DNA from: Dehalococcoidia bacterium
GTDB taxonomy: Bacteria > Chloroflexota > Dehalococcoidia > SM23-28-2 > RBG-16-64-32
Assembly (NCBI GenBank): GCA_030649945.1
Contig: JAUSFE010000140.1
Coordinates: 1-64,000, forward strand
Direction of reading: 5' to 3'
Length of the DNA: 64,000 nucleotides
The translations under genes were made by a program, and so were the position numbers. A model generated the notes under the pieces. The model was not told the DNA's origin. It saw only the letters and a program-made list of their open reading frames with translations, and did no database searches. This document shows, piece after piece, positions 17,170 through 25,898 of the stretch. How positions within the stretch are numbered: the stretch's first letter is position 1; every line of letters starts with the position of its first letter.

Positions 17170-18423
17170 ATGACCCTCGACTGTGACGTCGCCGTCGTCG
17201 GTGCCGGGCCCGCCGGGTCGCGGACGGCCCGCAACCTGGCTCGCGCCGGGCTGCGCGTGCGGCTCCTCGAAGAGCACCGCGCCGTCGGCGTCCCCTCCCA
17301 CTGCTCGGGGCTGATCAGCCCCCGCACGCTGCGAGAGGCGGAGATCGGCGAAGAGGCCATCATCCACCGCCTCGCCGGCGCCTTCGTGCACACCGAAGCC
17401 GGCAGCGAGGTCGCGCTGGGCGGCGGGGACACCCGCGCCGTCGCCATCGACCGCGTGCGCTGGGACGAGACGCTCTGCGACCAGGCGCAGGCCGCCGGCG
17501 CAGAGCTCGTGCGGGCGCGCGTCACCGGCGTCGAGCGCGAGGACCACCGCGTGCGCCTGCACACGCAGTGCGACGGCCGGGAGGCCAGCTTCACGGCGCG
17601 CCTTGTCGTCGGCGGCGACGGCTCGCACTCGCGGGTCGCCCGCACTCTGGGCCTGGCCGGCCCGCCGGAGAAGGTGTACTGCCTGGGCGTCGAGGGGAAG
17701 CTCCGCCCTGCGCGCGACGCCCGCACCGGCGTCCCACGAGGCGATGACTTCGTGCACGTCTTCGTGGGGCAGGACCTGGCGCCCGGCTGGTTCGGCTGGA
17801 TCATCCCCACCGGCGAGGGACGCGTGCGCGCCGGCATCGGCTGCCGCCCCGGCCATAAGCCCATCGCCTGTTACCGGCGGCTGACGGACCGCTTCCCAGG
17901 CCTCTTTGCGGACATCGAGCCCTGCCGCTTCTATGGCGGCACCATCCCCCTGGGGTTCGCGCCGCGCTCTTACGGCGACAACGTCCTCCTGGTGGGCGAT
18001 GCCGCCGGGCAGGTGAAGCCGTTTTCCGGCGGCGGCATCTACACGGGCCTCGTCGCCGCCCGCCACGCCGCCGCCGCGGCCCTCTCCGCGTTCGCGGCCG
18101 ATGACCTCAGCGCGCGGGCCCTGTCGCGTTACGAGCGGGACTGGAAGCGCGAGATCGGGCGGGAGCTGCGGCGCAGCCTGCGCCTGCGCCGCGTCGGCCT
18201 GGCGCTGGGCGATGCCCACGTGGAGCGCGTGGTGCGGGCGCTGTCCGCCTCAGGCGGACTGCAGTCGCTGGCCGTCCGCCACGGGGACATCGACTACCCC
18301 TCGCGAGTGCTGCTGCGGCTCGCTCGCTCCGCCCCGGCGCTGGCGCTGCTCGCGTCCGTCACGCTGCGCCGACCCGGCGCCGCCCTCAACCTCCTGCGCG
18401 CGCACTTGCCCTTCGCGGTGTAG
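17170..18423 (+). CDS. Geranylgeranyl reductase family FAD-dependent oxidoreductase
   Basis: A 417-aa flavoprotein. The N-terminal dinucleotide-binding motif is VAVVGAGPAGSRTARNLA, then SHCSGLISPR, typical of the geranylgeranyl-reductase/digeranylglycerophospholipid-reductase group, then GGDGSHSRVAR and the second FAD signature LLVGDAAGQVKPFSGGGIYTG. Family members reduce isoprenoid double bonds in lipid or quinone side chains; the substrate here is unknown. A TATAAT at 17125-17130 is a possible -10 without a good -35. An in-frame 15-bp palindrome (18244-18258) inserts Ser-Ala-Ser-Gly-Gly in the C-terminal helical region. Confidence 0.85.
   Translation: MTLDCDVAVVGAGPAGSRTARNLARAGLRVRLLEEHRAVGVPSHCSGLISPRTLREAEIGEEAIIHRLAGAFVHTEAGSEVALGGGDTRAVAIDRVRWDETLCDQAQAAGAELVRARVTGVEREDHRVRLHTQCDGREASFTARLVVGGDGSHSRVARTLGLAGPPEKVYCLGVEGKLRPARDARTGVPRGDDFVHVFVGQDLAPGWFGWIIPTGEGRVRAGIGCRPGHKPIACYRRLTDRFPGLFADIEPCRFYGGTIPLGFAPRSYGDNVLLVGDAAGQVKPFSGGGIYTGLVAARHAAAAALSAFAADDLSARALSRYERDWKREIGRELRRSLRLRRVGLALGDAHVERVVRALSASGGLQSLAVRHGDIDYPSRVLLRLARSAPALALLASVTLRRPGAALNLLRAHLPFAV
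18244..18258. repeat. 15-bp palindrome TCCGCCTCAGGCGGA, copy 3
   Basis: In frame within the geranylgeranyl-reductase-type gene, encoding Ser-Ala-Ser-Gly-Gly as in copy 1. Confidence 0.8.
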
Positions 18424-18764
18424 CGGCTGTCGGCCCTCGGTGCTCCGCTCGTCCTGCGAGAACCTCAGGACGAGCGGGAAGAGACGTTGTTCCGGCGACC
18501 GGCTGGGCGCAACTGTCGTTCTGACGAAGGAAGAACCTGTCCCAGCACAATGCTGGGACCCAGACAAGCGCATGGGACCGTCCGAAACGCCCGCCTGATC
18601 CCGACCGTTCGACCTGCCACCATGACCCTACCCGGACAGGCCCTTCGTTCCTCAGGGCGGCAGGGCAATCCGGAGCGTCTGCGCGCGTCCCGGCCGCTCG
18701 CGCAAGTGCAGGCGCTGAACCGGGACAGGCCTCCTTCGGCTCCGCTCAGGACGGGCTTCGTTCC
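18424..18764. other. Repeat-filled region between convergent genes
   Basis: Contains the hairpin repeat 18445-18477, a GTCCCAGCA/TGCTGGGAC hairpin near 18540-18558, and several CTTCGTTCCTCAGGGCG-type repeats (about 18648-18785) that run into the MOSC gene 3' end. No gene seen. Confidence 0.65.
18445..18477 (+). repeat. CCGCTC...GAGCGG hairpin repeat, GTCCT-stem variant
   Basis: CCGCTCGTCCT pairs with AGGACGAGCGG around GCGAGAACCTC. Compared with the copy at 6377, both sides of the stem centre changed together (ATGGT:ACCAT to GTCCT:AGGAC). Confidence 0.8.
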
Positions 18765-19589
18765 TCAGGGCGACGGAGCAATCCGCACAGCGTCGCCGCG
18801 AAGAACGCGACCAGGCCGCTCCACCATGGCGTAGACCCCCACGTTTGCCTGATTGTGCTGGGCGGCAGTGCGCAGGATGCCCGGATCGGCCGGCAGGTCG
18901 TCCTGGGCCAGCGTCGTCATCACGCAGCGGATGGTCGGCCCCATCACCCGCACCCGCACCTCGTCCCCGATGGCCAGCGTGCGGCCCGACCAGCCGTTCT
19001 CCAGGAAGCCCCTCTCGCCAGGCGGCGTCTGCACCACAATGTTGGGGCGGAAGCGCCGCACCTCAAAGCGGCCTTCCGGGTAGAGAGCCCGCAGGTGGTC
19101 CAGCGTGCCCGTGGTCAGGATGTGCAGGGAGCCGAGGTCGAAGAAGCCATTGAGCACGGGGAACTCCATCGTCGGGGCGTCGTCGCTCTCCGGCACCGTG
19201 CCCAGCGCCGGCGACTCCAGCACCAGCTTCGCCGGCGGCGTCGAGGCCAGCGTCACCGCGAACCCCAGCTCCCGCGACAGGCGCGCGTCGATACCGCGGT
19301 CGGCGGTGGACGCGATGTCACCGTCCGGGAAGACGATGCGGGCGGGCGGCGCCTGGCCCGAGCCGTCGGGCTCGCTCTCGTAGCGGGCGCGGCAGGCGAA
19401 CAGGCGGCCCCACTTGCGGGTCACCTTCGCGCTGCCGATCCTGCCCGTGGCCGGGTCTACCAGCGCGTATGCCCGGTCCCCGGCCAGGCCGCGCGGCGTC
19501 ACCCGGGCGGCGTTCAGCTCTTCGCCCATCATCGACTTCACCGGGTAGCGCCAGAGCGCGGCGACTGAGCCGATGGCCTCGTCAGGCAT
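18765..19589 (-). CDS. MOSC domain-containing protein
   Basis: A 274-aa protein with an N-terminal MOSC_N beta-barrel (AALWRYPVKSMMGEEL...GLAGDRAYALVD) and a C-terminal MOSC domain (FRPNIVVQTP, GDEVRVRVMGPTIRCVMTT, with the Cys proposed to bind molybdenum cofactor in this superfamily). Likely a Moco-dependent reductase or sulfur-carrier of the mARC/YcbX type, but it lacks the ferredoxin domain of YcbX. ATG 19589 follows GGAGG. The 3' end overlaps a CTCAGGG-type repeat, so the last residues may be repeat-derived. Confidence 0.82.
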   Translation of the reverse strand: MPDEAIGSVAALWRYPVKSMMGEELNAARVTPRGLAGDRAYALVDPATGRIGSAKVTRKWGRLFACRARYESEPDGSGQAPPARIVFPDGDIASTADRGIDARLSRELGFAVTLASTPPAKLVLESPALGTVPESDDAPTMEFPVLNGFFDLGSLHILTTGTLDHLRALYPEGRFEVRRFRPNIVVQTPPGERGFLENGWSGRTLAIGDEVRVRVMGPTIRCVMTTLAQDDLPADPGILRTAAQHNQANVGVYAMVERPGRVLRGDAVRIAPSP

Positions 19590-19673
19590 ACTCCCTTCCT
19601 CCTTCGGTCTTGCGCGTGCAGGGCGATTATATGCGAGGGCGGACCGGCGCGCGCTGCGCTATGATAGGGCCGC

Positions 19674-20558
19674 ATGCCACCCCAGATCATTGACGGCAAG
19701 GCCTTCGCTGCCCAGGTGCGGGCCGAGGCCGCCGAGCACGCCCGCAAGCTCCACGAGCGGGGAGTCACCCCCGGCCTCGCCCTCGTCCTCGTCGGCGAGA
19801 ACCCGTCCTCCCTCTCCTACGTCCGCTCCAAGGGCGACGCCGCCGAGCAGGCCGGCATCTACTCCGACACGTTCCACTTCCCGGAGAACGTCGACCAGCA
19901 CACCCTCTACTCGCGCATCCTGGACCTGAACGAAGACGCGCGCTTCCACAGCATCCTCGTGCAGCTCCCGCTGCCGGGCCACCTGCACGAGGACACGGTG
20001 ATCGATGCCATCGACCCGGCCAAAGACGCCGACGGCGTGACGCCGATGAACCTGGGCCGCCTCATGCGCGGCGAACCATGCCCCTGGCCCGCCACGCCCG
20101 CCGGCGTCGTCGAGCTGCTGCACCGCAGCGGGCACCCGCCGGCGGGCAAGCATGTGGTCATCTGCGGCCGCTCCAACATTGTCGGCAAGCCGCTGGCCGC
20201 CATCCTCATACAGAAGAGCGGGCGGGCCAACGCCACCGTCACCCTCTGCCACACCGGAACGCAGGACCTGGCCTCCTTCACCCGCCGGGCGGACATCCTG
20301 GTCGCCGCCATGGGCTCGCCGCGGGCGATCACGGCGGACATGGTGAAGCCCGGCGCCGTCGTCATCGACGTCGGCAACAACTGGATCGAGGACCCGGCGC
20401 GCCGCTCCGGCCGCCGCCTGGTGGGCGACGTGGACTTCGAGGCCGTGAGCCTGGTAGCGGCCGCCATCACGCCCGTCCCCGGCGGCGTCGGCCCCATGAC
20501 CGTCGCCATGCTCCTCGCCAACACCGTCTGGCTCGCCGAGCGCCAGTCCGGCCGCTAG
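19674..20558 (+). CDS. folD: Bifunctional methylenetetrahydrofolate dehydrogenase / methenyl-THF cyclohydrolase
   Basis: A 294-aa cytoplasmic enzyme of one-carbon metabolism interconverting 5,10-methylene-THF and 10-formyl-THF. Signatures: LSYVRSKGDAAEQAGI with the catalytic Lys; ILVQLPLPGHL; KDADGVTPMNLGRL; GRSNIVGKPLA, the NADP-binding loop; and the C-terminal PVPGGVGPMTVAMLLANT. Full length. It stands alone between convergent and divergent neighbours; a GTCATTC-type hairpin (20570-20589) follows the stop and may end the transcript. Confidence 0.95.
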   Translation: MPPQIIDGKAFAAQVRAEAAEHARKLHERGVTPGLALVLVGENPSSLSYVRSKGDAAEQAGIYSDTFHFPENVDQHTLYSRILDLNEDARFHSILVQLPLPGHLHEDTVIDAIDPAKDADGVTPMNLGRLMRGEPCPWPATPAGVVELLHRSGHPPAGKHVVICGRSNIVGKPLAAILIQKSGRANATVTLCHTGTQDLASFTRRADILVAAMGSPRAITADMVKPGAVVIDVGNNWIEDPARRSGRRLVGDVDFEAVSLVAAAITPVPGGVGPMTVAMLLANTVWLAERQSGR

Positions 20559-20569
20559 CGCCTTCCGTC

Positions 20570-20589
20570 ATTCTGGCCGCAGCCAGAAT
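20570..20589. repeat. ATTCTGGC/GCCAGAAT hairpin after folD
   Basis: Eight-base perfect stem around CGCA, immediately followed by CTGGTGGGGAGGGG. A short member of the GTCATTC...GAATCTGGGG repeat family; possible factor-independent 3' end, without a U-tract. Confidence 0.6.
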
Positions 20590-20666
20590 CTGGTGGGGAG
20601 GGGTGACGCAGACACTCCGCACCTGTTGAGCCCGCCGTCCCCGCTTATCCGCTGTGCGACTACCCC

Positions 20667-20975
20667 CTACGCTGTCCACTCCCCGGCCAGCGTGCCGTCG
20701 AACCAGCCGATCTCGCCGTCCACCAGCGCGGTCAGCTCCTGGTACCAGGCGCCTTGCTCCGGCCGGTCCGCGTTCTTGATGTAGTTGGCCGTGTTGTCCC
20801 AGCGCACGGCGCCGCAGAACTCGTCCGCGTTGTTGTTGCCGCGCACCACGATGGAGCGGACCCACCCCGCCGCGGCCGGCCTCTGCTCGCGCTGCCACTT
20901 GTTCATGTGCGCGACGAGGGCGTCCAGCTTGCCGGGATGCGCCTTGCCCCAGAAGAACGATATGTGGTCTGCCAT
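20667..20975 (-). CDS. Small ABM-like (dimeric alpha/beta barrel) protein
   Basis: A 102-aa protein resembling antibiotic-biosynthesis-monooxygenase/ferredoxin-like dimeric barrels: HISFFWGKAHPGKLDALVAHMNKW forms strand-helix, SIVVRGNNNADEF and VRWDNTANYIKN follow. Function unknown. Start ATG 20975 has GGAGG just upstream. It is the last gene of a five-gene minus-strand operon with DUF1326, NrtS-like, DUF2182 and PPOX-like genes, separated from the previous one by 29 bases. Confidence 0.6.
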   Translation of the reverse strand: MADHISFFWGKAHPGKLDALVAHMNKWQREQRPAAAGWVRSIVVRGNNNADEFCGAVRWDNTANYIKNADRPEQGAWYQELTALVDGEIGWFDGTLAGEWTA

Positions 20976-21004
20976 TGCCTTGCCTCCTTCAGACGATCAG
21001 ACGA

Positions 21005-21613
21005 TCAATCGGTGTCACAGGCCGCCGGGCCCCGCTGCGGCAGCGCGTCATTGAACACGGGCATGCGCTTCCAGTCCGGGACCGGCGGCGTGTGCCTGCC
21101 GCTGGGCGCATATATTGACTCCTCGACGAGATGCATGCGGTGAACGTACCGCGGGCAGTTGGGGAAGATGCGCTCCGCCTTCACCCGCACGATGAGCTGC
21201 GCGCCCGGGAAGTCCGCCATCAGCGGGTCGTCCGCGCTCAGGCTCGCCGTGCCCTGCACCCGCATGCGTCCGGGGTCCTCGAAGTCGATGAAGAGCAGTC
21301 CCACCTTCGGGTTGACCAGCAGGTTGCCGAGGCTCTTGAACATGCCGTTGCCGTCGTAGTTCGGGAAGGCTAGCGTGTCGTCCGAGACGACGCGCACGAA
21401 GCCCGGCAGCCCTCCCTTGTAAGAGACGTCCGGCCAGCCGCCGGCGTCAGCCGTCGCCAGGAAGAACATGTACGCTCCCTCAATCATCTCCCGTTCGCCC
21501 GGTAGAAATCGCTGGTGAACGGTCACCTCCTCCAGCCGGTCGGCGATGCGCCGGCTATCGAACTGCTCCTGCAGCGTGTGGTTCCCTTCGTGGTACAGGC
21601 CGGCGTCTGTCAA
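21005..21613 (-). CDS. Pyridoxamine 5'-phosphate oxidase family (PPOX-like) flavoprotein
   Basis: A 202-aa split-barrel flavin-binding protein: FFLATADAGGWPDVSYKGG, FVRVVSDDTLAFPNYDGN, GNLLVNPKVGLLFIDFE and RVQGTASL are typical of the PPOX/FMN-binding fold. These proteins bind FMN, F420 or heme; the substrate cannot be inferred. I chose TTG 21613 because AAAGGAGG lies five bases upstream, whereas the longer open frame to 22075 overlaps the DUF2182 gene. Part of the DUF1326 operon. Confidence 0.82.
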   Translation of the reverse strand: MTDAGLYHEGNHTLQEQFDSRRIADRLEEVTVHQRFLPGEREMIEGAYMFFLATADAGGWPDVSYKGGLPGFVRVVSDDTLAFPNYDGNGMFKSLGNLLVNPKVGLLFIDFEDPGRMRVQGTASLSADDPLMADFPGAQLIVRVKAERIFPNCPRYVHRMHLVEESIYAPSGRHTPPVPDWKRMPVFNDALPQRGPAACDTD

Positions 21614-21642
21614 AGCGTCCTCCTTTCCAGCGACACCTGCCG

Positions 21643-22455
21643 CTACATCCCCTGCATCGCGTCGGTCCCGCTCATGCCGCCATCGCTCATCACAGTGGGC
21701 AGGAGATCCGGGAAGGCGATAACCAGCACGCCGTAGACGACGAGGCCCAGCGCCGCCCCCCGCGCCGCCTGCCTGCCGATGGGCGTCGATTTCTCCGCGA
21801 AGATAAGCAGCGTGATCAGCGCCAGGGCCGCCACGTTCATCATGCCCAGCGGGAACAGGATCGCGAACAGCATCCAGCAGCAGCCCAGGCAGTAGACGCC
21901 GTGCTCCAGCCCCATGCGGAAGGAACCGCCGTAACCGTCGCGCCAGGAGCTCAGAATGAAGCTCATGGGCGAGCGGCACTTTGAGAGACACAGGCGCTTG
22001 AGCGGCGAGAGCTGGTAGAGCCCGGCGGCGATCAGCACCCCCCCGCCGATCCGCGCCGCGTTGTCCATCACCCACGCCGATTCGCCGGCCAGGTCATCGC
22101 CCAGCACCGCCGCGCCGTAGGCCGCGAGTCCGGTGACCGACCACACGAGCAGGTACGAGGAGACGAAGACCCATGAGGGCACGAAGGTCTGCCCGCGCTC
22201 CTTTCTCTGGTTGTGCACCCGCGCGAACATCAGGATCATGGGCGCCGCCGTGGGGAACATGATCGCCACCATCATCGCCACCCAGATGGCGATGAAGACG
22301 GGCGCGCCCATCCCCATCGTCAGGCTCATCTCGTCGTCCATCACCACCGACTGCCACACCAGCAGCCCCCAGGCGATGGCGGCGAGGACGAGCAGGGAGC
22401 CCAGGATAAGGTTCCGCTCCCGGGGCAGCGGATAGGATGAGGCGGTTGTCGTCAC
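21643..22455 (-). CDS. DUF2182 integral membrane protein
   Basis: A 270-aa inner-membrane protein with about seven hydrophobic segments. Conserved DUF2182 hallmarks: AIWVAMMVAIMFPTAAPM, LKRLCLSKCRSPMSF, with a paired Cys, and EHGVYCLGCCWMLF with a second Cys cluster. The Cys pairs suggest a metal-binding or thiol function, and the family is often found next to DUF1326, as here. The C-terminal tail is Met/Asp-rich (MSDGGMSGTDAMQGM), which could bind copper-like metals (inference). It sits between the NrtS-like and PPOX-like genes with gaps of about 22-30 bases. Confidence 0.85.
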   Translation of the reverse strand: MTTTASSYPLPRERNLILGSLLVLAAIAWGLLVWQSVVMDDEMSLTMGMGAPVFIAIWVAMMVAIMFPTAAPMILMFARVHNQRKERGQTFVPSWVFVSSYLLVWSVTGLAAYGAAVLGDDLAGESAWVMDNAARIGGGVLIAAGLYQLSPLKRLCLSKCRSPMSFILSSWRDGYGGSFRMGLEHGVYCLGCCWMLFAILFPLGMMNVAALALITLLIFAEKSTPIGRQAARGAALGLVVYGVLVIAFPDLLPTVMSDGGMSGTDAMQGM

Positions 22456-22477
22456 AATAGTTCCTCCTGGCTTGCCA

Positions 22478-22804
22478 TCAAAGACTGCGCCGCACCCGCG
22501 CGTTGAGCAATGCGCCCGTCGTCGCGACGCAGAACGGCACGCTGTAGGTCAGCGGTATCTTCCAGTAGAGCGCCGCGGGAAAGTCGCCGGCCACCAGCAG
22601 ATTCCCCTGGTTGATCGCCGTTAGCACTGTGCCCACAAGTAGCGCGATCAGAAGAGAGCGGCGCACCATCGGCGGATAGAGGAAACCGCAGCGCAGACAG
22701 TGCAGGCGCCTCTCCTCTCCGGCGCGCAACTCGTAGCGCGAACCGCCCAGAGTGGCGTGACACCGGCTGCACGTCGTCTGGGCCGCGACTGCCACTGATG
22801 CCAT
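22478..22804 (-). CDS. NrtS-like small membrane protein with N-terminal zinc ribbon
   Basis: A 108-aa protein. Residues about 10-45 hold two CxxC pairs (CSRC and CLRC), forming a zinc ribbon. Residues about 48-105 match the NrtS small nitrate/nitrite transporter family: VRRSLLIALLVGTVLTAINQGN, then LYWKIPLTYSVPFCVATTGA, giving two membrane spans. The zinc-ribbon fusion is unusual among NrtS proteins I know. Located between DUF1326 and DUF2182 genes on the same strand. Confidence 0.72.
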   Translation of the reverse strand: MASVAVAAQTTCSRCHATLGGSRYELRAGEERRLHCLRCGFLYPPMVRRSLLIALLVGTVLTAINQGNLLVAGDFPAALYWKIPLTYSVPFCVATTGALLNARVRRSL

Positions 22805-22874
22805 CGTCTACCTTGCTCAAGGCTCAGCCATCCACCGGCCCGCTCGGACAGACGGCAACAGGCGATTGGCGCCG

Positions 22875-23501
22875 CTAGGCGGCCAGCCCCTGGTCTGTGT
22901 GCTCCACGATTGCCAGCGAGCTGTGCGTTCCCTCCCACTCGAAGTTGACCGCACCCTTGGAGCGGAGCACCGCTGTCTGGGCGACCTCCATGCTCTTGTA
23001 CTCGAATCCGTTCGGCATCTGGACCACGACCCGTTGTTCCTCGCCCGTCGGCGGTATAGTCAGCGGCTTGCTCACGGTCTCCATGTAGCCGGCGACGGCC
23101 ACGCGAGCGCGGCGCTTCTCGCGGTCGAATTCCCACTCGATGGGCACGAAGTGCGGGCCGACGACGTTGGGGCAAACAGCGGCGAGGACCTCGAACAGCC
23201 CTCCGCCGGCCTGGCCGGTCAGGATCTGGACCAGAGCGTTACGCTGGGCCTCGCTGGCGTTCGCATCGAGGAACGCCTCCATCGTCCCGTTGCCTTCGTG
23301 CAGCGCGCCTGGCCAGTGGACGGTCGCCACCCACTTCAGCCCGCTCAGATCCACACCGTCGAAGCTACCCTCGAGAATGCGCATCCCGGCCATCCCCTCG
23401 CAGTTCGCGTGCGGCGCGGGCACGCCGATCGTGTCACAGGGGCAACTGGCGAGACAGTTGCAGTTCTTGATGTACTCGCCTTTCATCCTCCACTTCGGCA
23501 C
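22875..23501 (-). CDS. DUF1326 domain-containing protein
   Basis: A 208-aa cytoplasmic protein with the DUF1326 N-terminus GEYIKNCNCLASCPC (Cys-x-Cys-x4-Cys-x-Cys), then GVDLSGLKWVATVHWPGALHEGNGT and a C-terminal FEWEGTHSSLAIVEHTDQ. Function unknown; the Cys cluster suggests metal binding. GTG 23501 is the start because AAGGAGGTC lies just upstream. First gene of the five-gene operon, with a recognisable promoter at 23683-23712, divergent from the EF-G-like gene. Confidence 0.85.
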   Translation of the reverse strand: MPKWRMKGEYIKNCNCLASCPCDTIGVPAPHANCEGMAGMRILEGSFDGVDLSGLKWVATVHWPGALHEGNGTMEAFLDANASEAQRNALVQILTGQAGGGLFEVLAAVCPNVVGPHFVPIEWEFDREKRRARVAVAGYMETVSKPLTIPPTGEEQRVVVQMPNGFEYKSMEVAQTAVLRSKGAVNFEWEGTHSSLAIVEHTDQGLAA

Positions 23502-23682
23502 GGTGACCTCCTTCCTCGCGTACGTCATTATCTGGGCCTGTCCCAGACGCGGGTGGACGCGTATTGAGGGTGCTGAGCCGGGGCGACCATGGCCGGCGCG
23601 ACGGCGGCCAGGAGAGCGGTGGCCCGGAGAACCCTCCTTCACGCATCAACCATGCGGCTGATGTGTTTGCCCGGAGTAGCTC

Positions 23683-23712
23683 TTATTATCAGCGGTCTGC
23701 TTTGAGTGTCAA
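23683..23712 (-). promoter_or_regulatory. Sigma70-type promoter of the DUF1326 operon
   Basis: On the minus strand: TTGACA (23712-23707) and TAATAA (23688-23683), 18-base spacer; GATAAT (23690-23685) gives an alternative 16-base spacing. Confidence 0.6.
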
Positions 23713-23769
23713 GACAGCCGGCGCACCCTCGAAGGTGTGGCGGCCGGCGGGACGGACCGCCGCCTTCCC

Positions 23770-23799
23770 TTGCGACGTGTGAAATCGGTACGATAGAAT
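23770..23799 (+). promoter_or_regulatory. Possible promoter of the EF-G-like gene
   Basis: TTGCGA at 23770-23775 and TAGAAT at 23794-23799 with an 18-base spacer, 41 bases upstream of ATG 23841. Confidence 0.45.
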
Positions 23800-23840
23800 C
23801 CGCAGGTAGCCCCACACACCTGAAGAGAGGTAGCCCCTTC

Positions 23841-25898
23841 ATGAAAGATTACCCGGCAGACAGGATCCGCAACGTTGCGCTCGCCGGCCACAGCGGCACA
23901 GGCAAGACCTCCCTCGCCGAAGCCCTCCTCTTCGCTGCGGGCGCCACCAGCCGGCTGGGGAAGGTTGAAGAGGGCACCACCGCCAGTGACTGGGACCCGG
24001 ACGAACAGAAGCGGCAGTTCAGCCTCAATCTCTCCATCCTCCCCCTGGAGTGGAGCGGGCACAAAGTGAACGTCCTGGACACGCCCGGCTACATGGACTT
24101 CATGGGCGAGGTGAAGTGCGGCCTGCGGGCGGCGGAGCTGGCCCTGATCACCGTTGACGCCGCCTCCGGCATCCAGGTAGGCACGGAGTTCGCCTGGCGC
24201 TTCGCTGATGAGCTGGAGCTGCCGCGCGCCGTCTTCGTCAACCGCATGGACCGCGAGAACGCGGACTTCAACGCGACGCTTGCCCACATGCAGGACATGT
24301 GGGGCAAGAAGTGCCTGGCGCTCCAGATCCCCATCGGCTCGCAGCAGTCGTTCGAGGGAGTGGTGGACGTGCTGACGATGAAGGCCTACATGGGCGAGAA
24401 GGCCGAAGAGCAGGACATCCCGCCAGACCTCGCCGGCGCGGCCGAATCCCTGCGCGAGAAGCTCATTGAGGCCGCGGCCGAGACCGATGACGCCCTCATC
24501 ACCAAGTACCTGGAGGGCCAGGACCTGAGCGCGGAGGAGCTGGCCCGGGGCGTGCGCGCGGGGGTCGTCTCCGGCAGCATCGTGCCCGTGCTGGCCGGCT
24601 CGGCCGCCAGGCTCGTCGGCGTGCGCCGTCTCCTGGACTCCATCGCGGCGCTCTTCCCGGCGCCCACGGACCGGCCGCTGCGCCTGGACGGCAAGGAGTT
24701 CAGGGCCGACGCTTCGCAACCCGTCGTCGCGCTCGTCTTCAAGACCGCGGCGGACCCCTACGTGGGCCGGCTCACGTACTTCCGGGTGTTCTCCGGCACG
24801 CTGAAGTCTGACTCCCAGGCCTGGAACGCCAATAAACAGGCCGCCGAGCGCATCGGCGCCGTTTACCACGTCGCCGGGAAGACCCAGGAGCAGGTGCCGC
24901 AGGTGTCGGCCGGCGATATCGGCGCCGTCGCCAAGCTGGCCGAGACACACACCGGCGATACTCTCTGTGCCCGCGAGAGCGCCGTCACGCTGCCGGCCAT
25001 CTCCTTCCCCAGCCCGTCCTTCAGCGCCGCCATCTCTCCCCGGACCAAGGCGGACCTGGACAAGATGGGCACGGCCCTCCACCGCATCGTGGAGGAGGAC
25101 CCCAGCCTGCGCCTGGAGCGCCACGCGGACACCGGCGAGATGATCCTCTCCGGCCTGGGGGAGTCGCACGTGGAGGTGGCGCTGGAGAAGATCCGCCGCA
25201 AGTTCGGCGTGGACCTGGAGATGTCACTGCCGAAGGTGCCCTACCGTGAAACGGTCCGCGGGAAGGCCCAGGCGGAGTACACGCACAGGAAGCAGACGGG
25301 CGGCCACGGCCAGTTCGCGCGGGTGGCGCTGGAGGTGGAGTCGCTGCCCCGCGGCTCCGGCGTGGAGTTCCAGGACCGCATCGTGGGCGGCACCGTCCCC
25401 AGGCAGTACATCGGCTCCGTCGAAAAAGGCGTGACGGAGGCCAGCCATGAAGGCGTCCTCGCCCACTACCCCATGGTGGACGTGCGCATCACGCTCTACG
25501 ACGGCAAGGAGCACCCGGTGGACTCATCGGACATCGCCTTCAAGATCGCGGCGTCCATGGCGCTCAAGAAGGGCACCGAGGACGCCCAGCCCATCATCCT
25601 GGAGCCCATCGTGAACATGCGCATCACGGTCCCGGAGGCCAACACCGGCGACGTGATCAGCGACCTGAACGTCAAGCGCGCCCGCGTCCTGGGCATGACG
25701 CCGCAGGGAACGATGACGACGATCGACGCGCAGGCGCCGCTGGCAGAGGTCCAGCGCTACTCCGCGGACATGCGTTCCATCACCCAGGGCCGCGGCTTCT
25801 TCACGCTGGAGTTCTCGCACTACGAAGAGGTGCCCTCCCATCTGGCGCAGAAGATCATCGACTCCGCCCAGAAGCAGCGCGAGGCGGCGCGGGCCTAG
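23841..25898 (+). CDS. Elongation factor G-like GTPase
   Basis: A 685-aa five-domain translational GTPase paralogous to EF-G. The P-loop is GHSGTGKTS rather than the GHVDHGKT/GHIDAGKT of canonical EF-G; DTPGYMDF (G3) and NRMD (G4, for NKMD) follow, then domain II (about 310-390), domains III-V with QTGGHGQFARV and the C-terminal RSITQGRGFFTLEFSHYEEVP. This P-loop type marks the secondary EF-G-like group, whose role (translocation, recycling or ribosome rescue) is unsettled. ATG 23841 has AGAGAGG upstream; an open frame from 23706 lacks support. Single gene, divergent from the DUF1326 operon. Confidence 0.85.
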   Translation: MKDYPADRIRNVALAGHSGTGKTSLAEALLFAAGATSRLGKVEEGTTASDWDPDEQKRQFSLNLSILPLEWSGHKVNVLDTPGYMDFMGEVKCGLRAAELALITVDAASGIQVGTEFAWRFADELELPRAVFVNRMDRENADFNATLAHMQDMWGKKCLALQIPIGSQQSFEGVVDVLTMKAYMGEKAEEQDIPPDLAGAAESLREKLIEAAAETDDALITKYLEGQDLSAEELARGVRAGVVSGSIVPVLAGSAARLVGVRRLLDSIAALFPAPTDRPLRLDGKEFRADASQPVVALVFKTAADPYVGRLTYFRVFSGTLKSDSQAWNANKQAAERIGAVYHVAGKTQEQVPQVSAGDIGAVAKLAETHTGDTLCARESAVTLPAISFPSPSFSAAISPRTKADLDKMGTALHRIVEEDPSLRLERHADTGEMILSGLGESHVEVALEKIRRKFGVDLEMSLPKVPYRETVRGKAQAEYTHRKQTGGHGQFARVALEVESLPRGSGVEFQDRIVGGTVPRQYIGSVEKGVTEASHEGVLAHYPMVDVRITLYDGKEHPVDSSDIAFKIAASMALKKGTEDAQPIILEPIVNMRITVPEANTGDVISDLNVKRARVLGMTPQGTMTTIDAQAPLAEVQRYSADMRSITQGRGFFTLEFSHYEEVPSHLAQKIIDSAQKQREAARA

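Noticed and set aside
21614..22075. Extending the PPOX-like gene to the upstream frame start.
   Set aside because: The extension lies antisense-free but over the DUF2182 coding sequence in another frame and has no family match; TTG 21613 has a perfect Shine-Dalgarno site.
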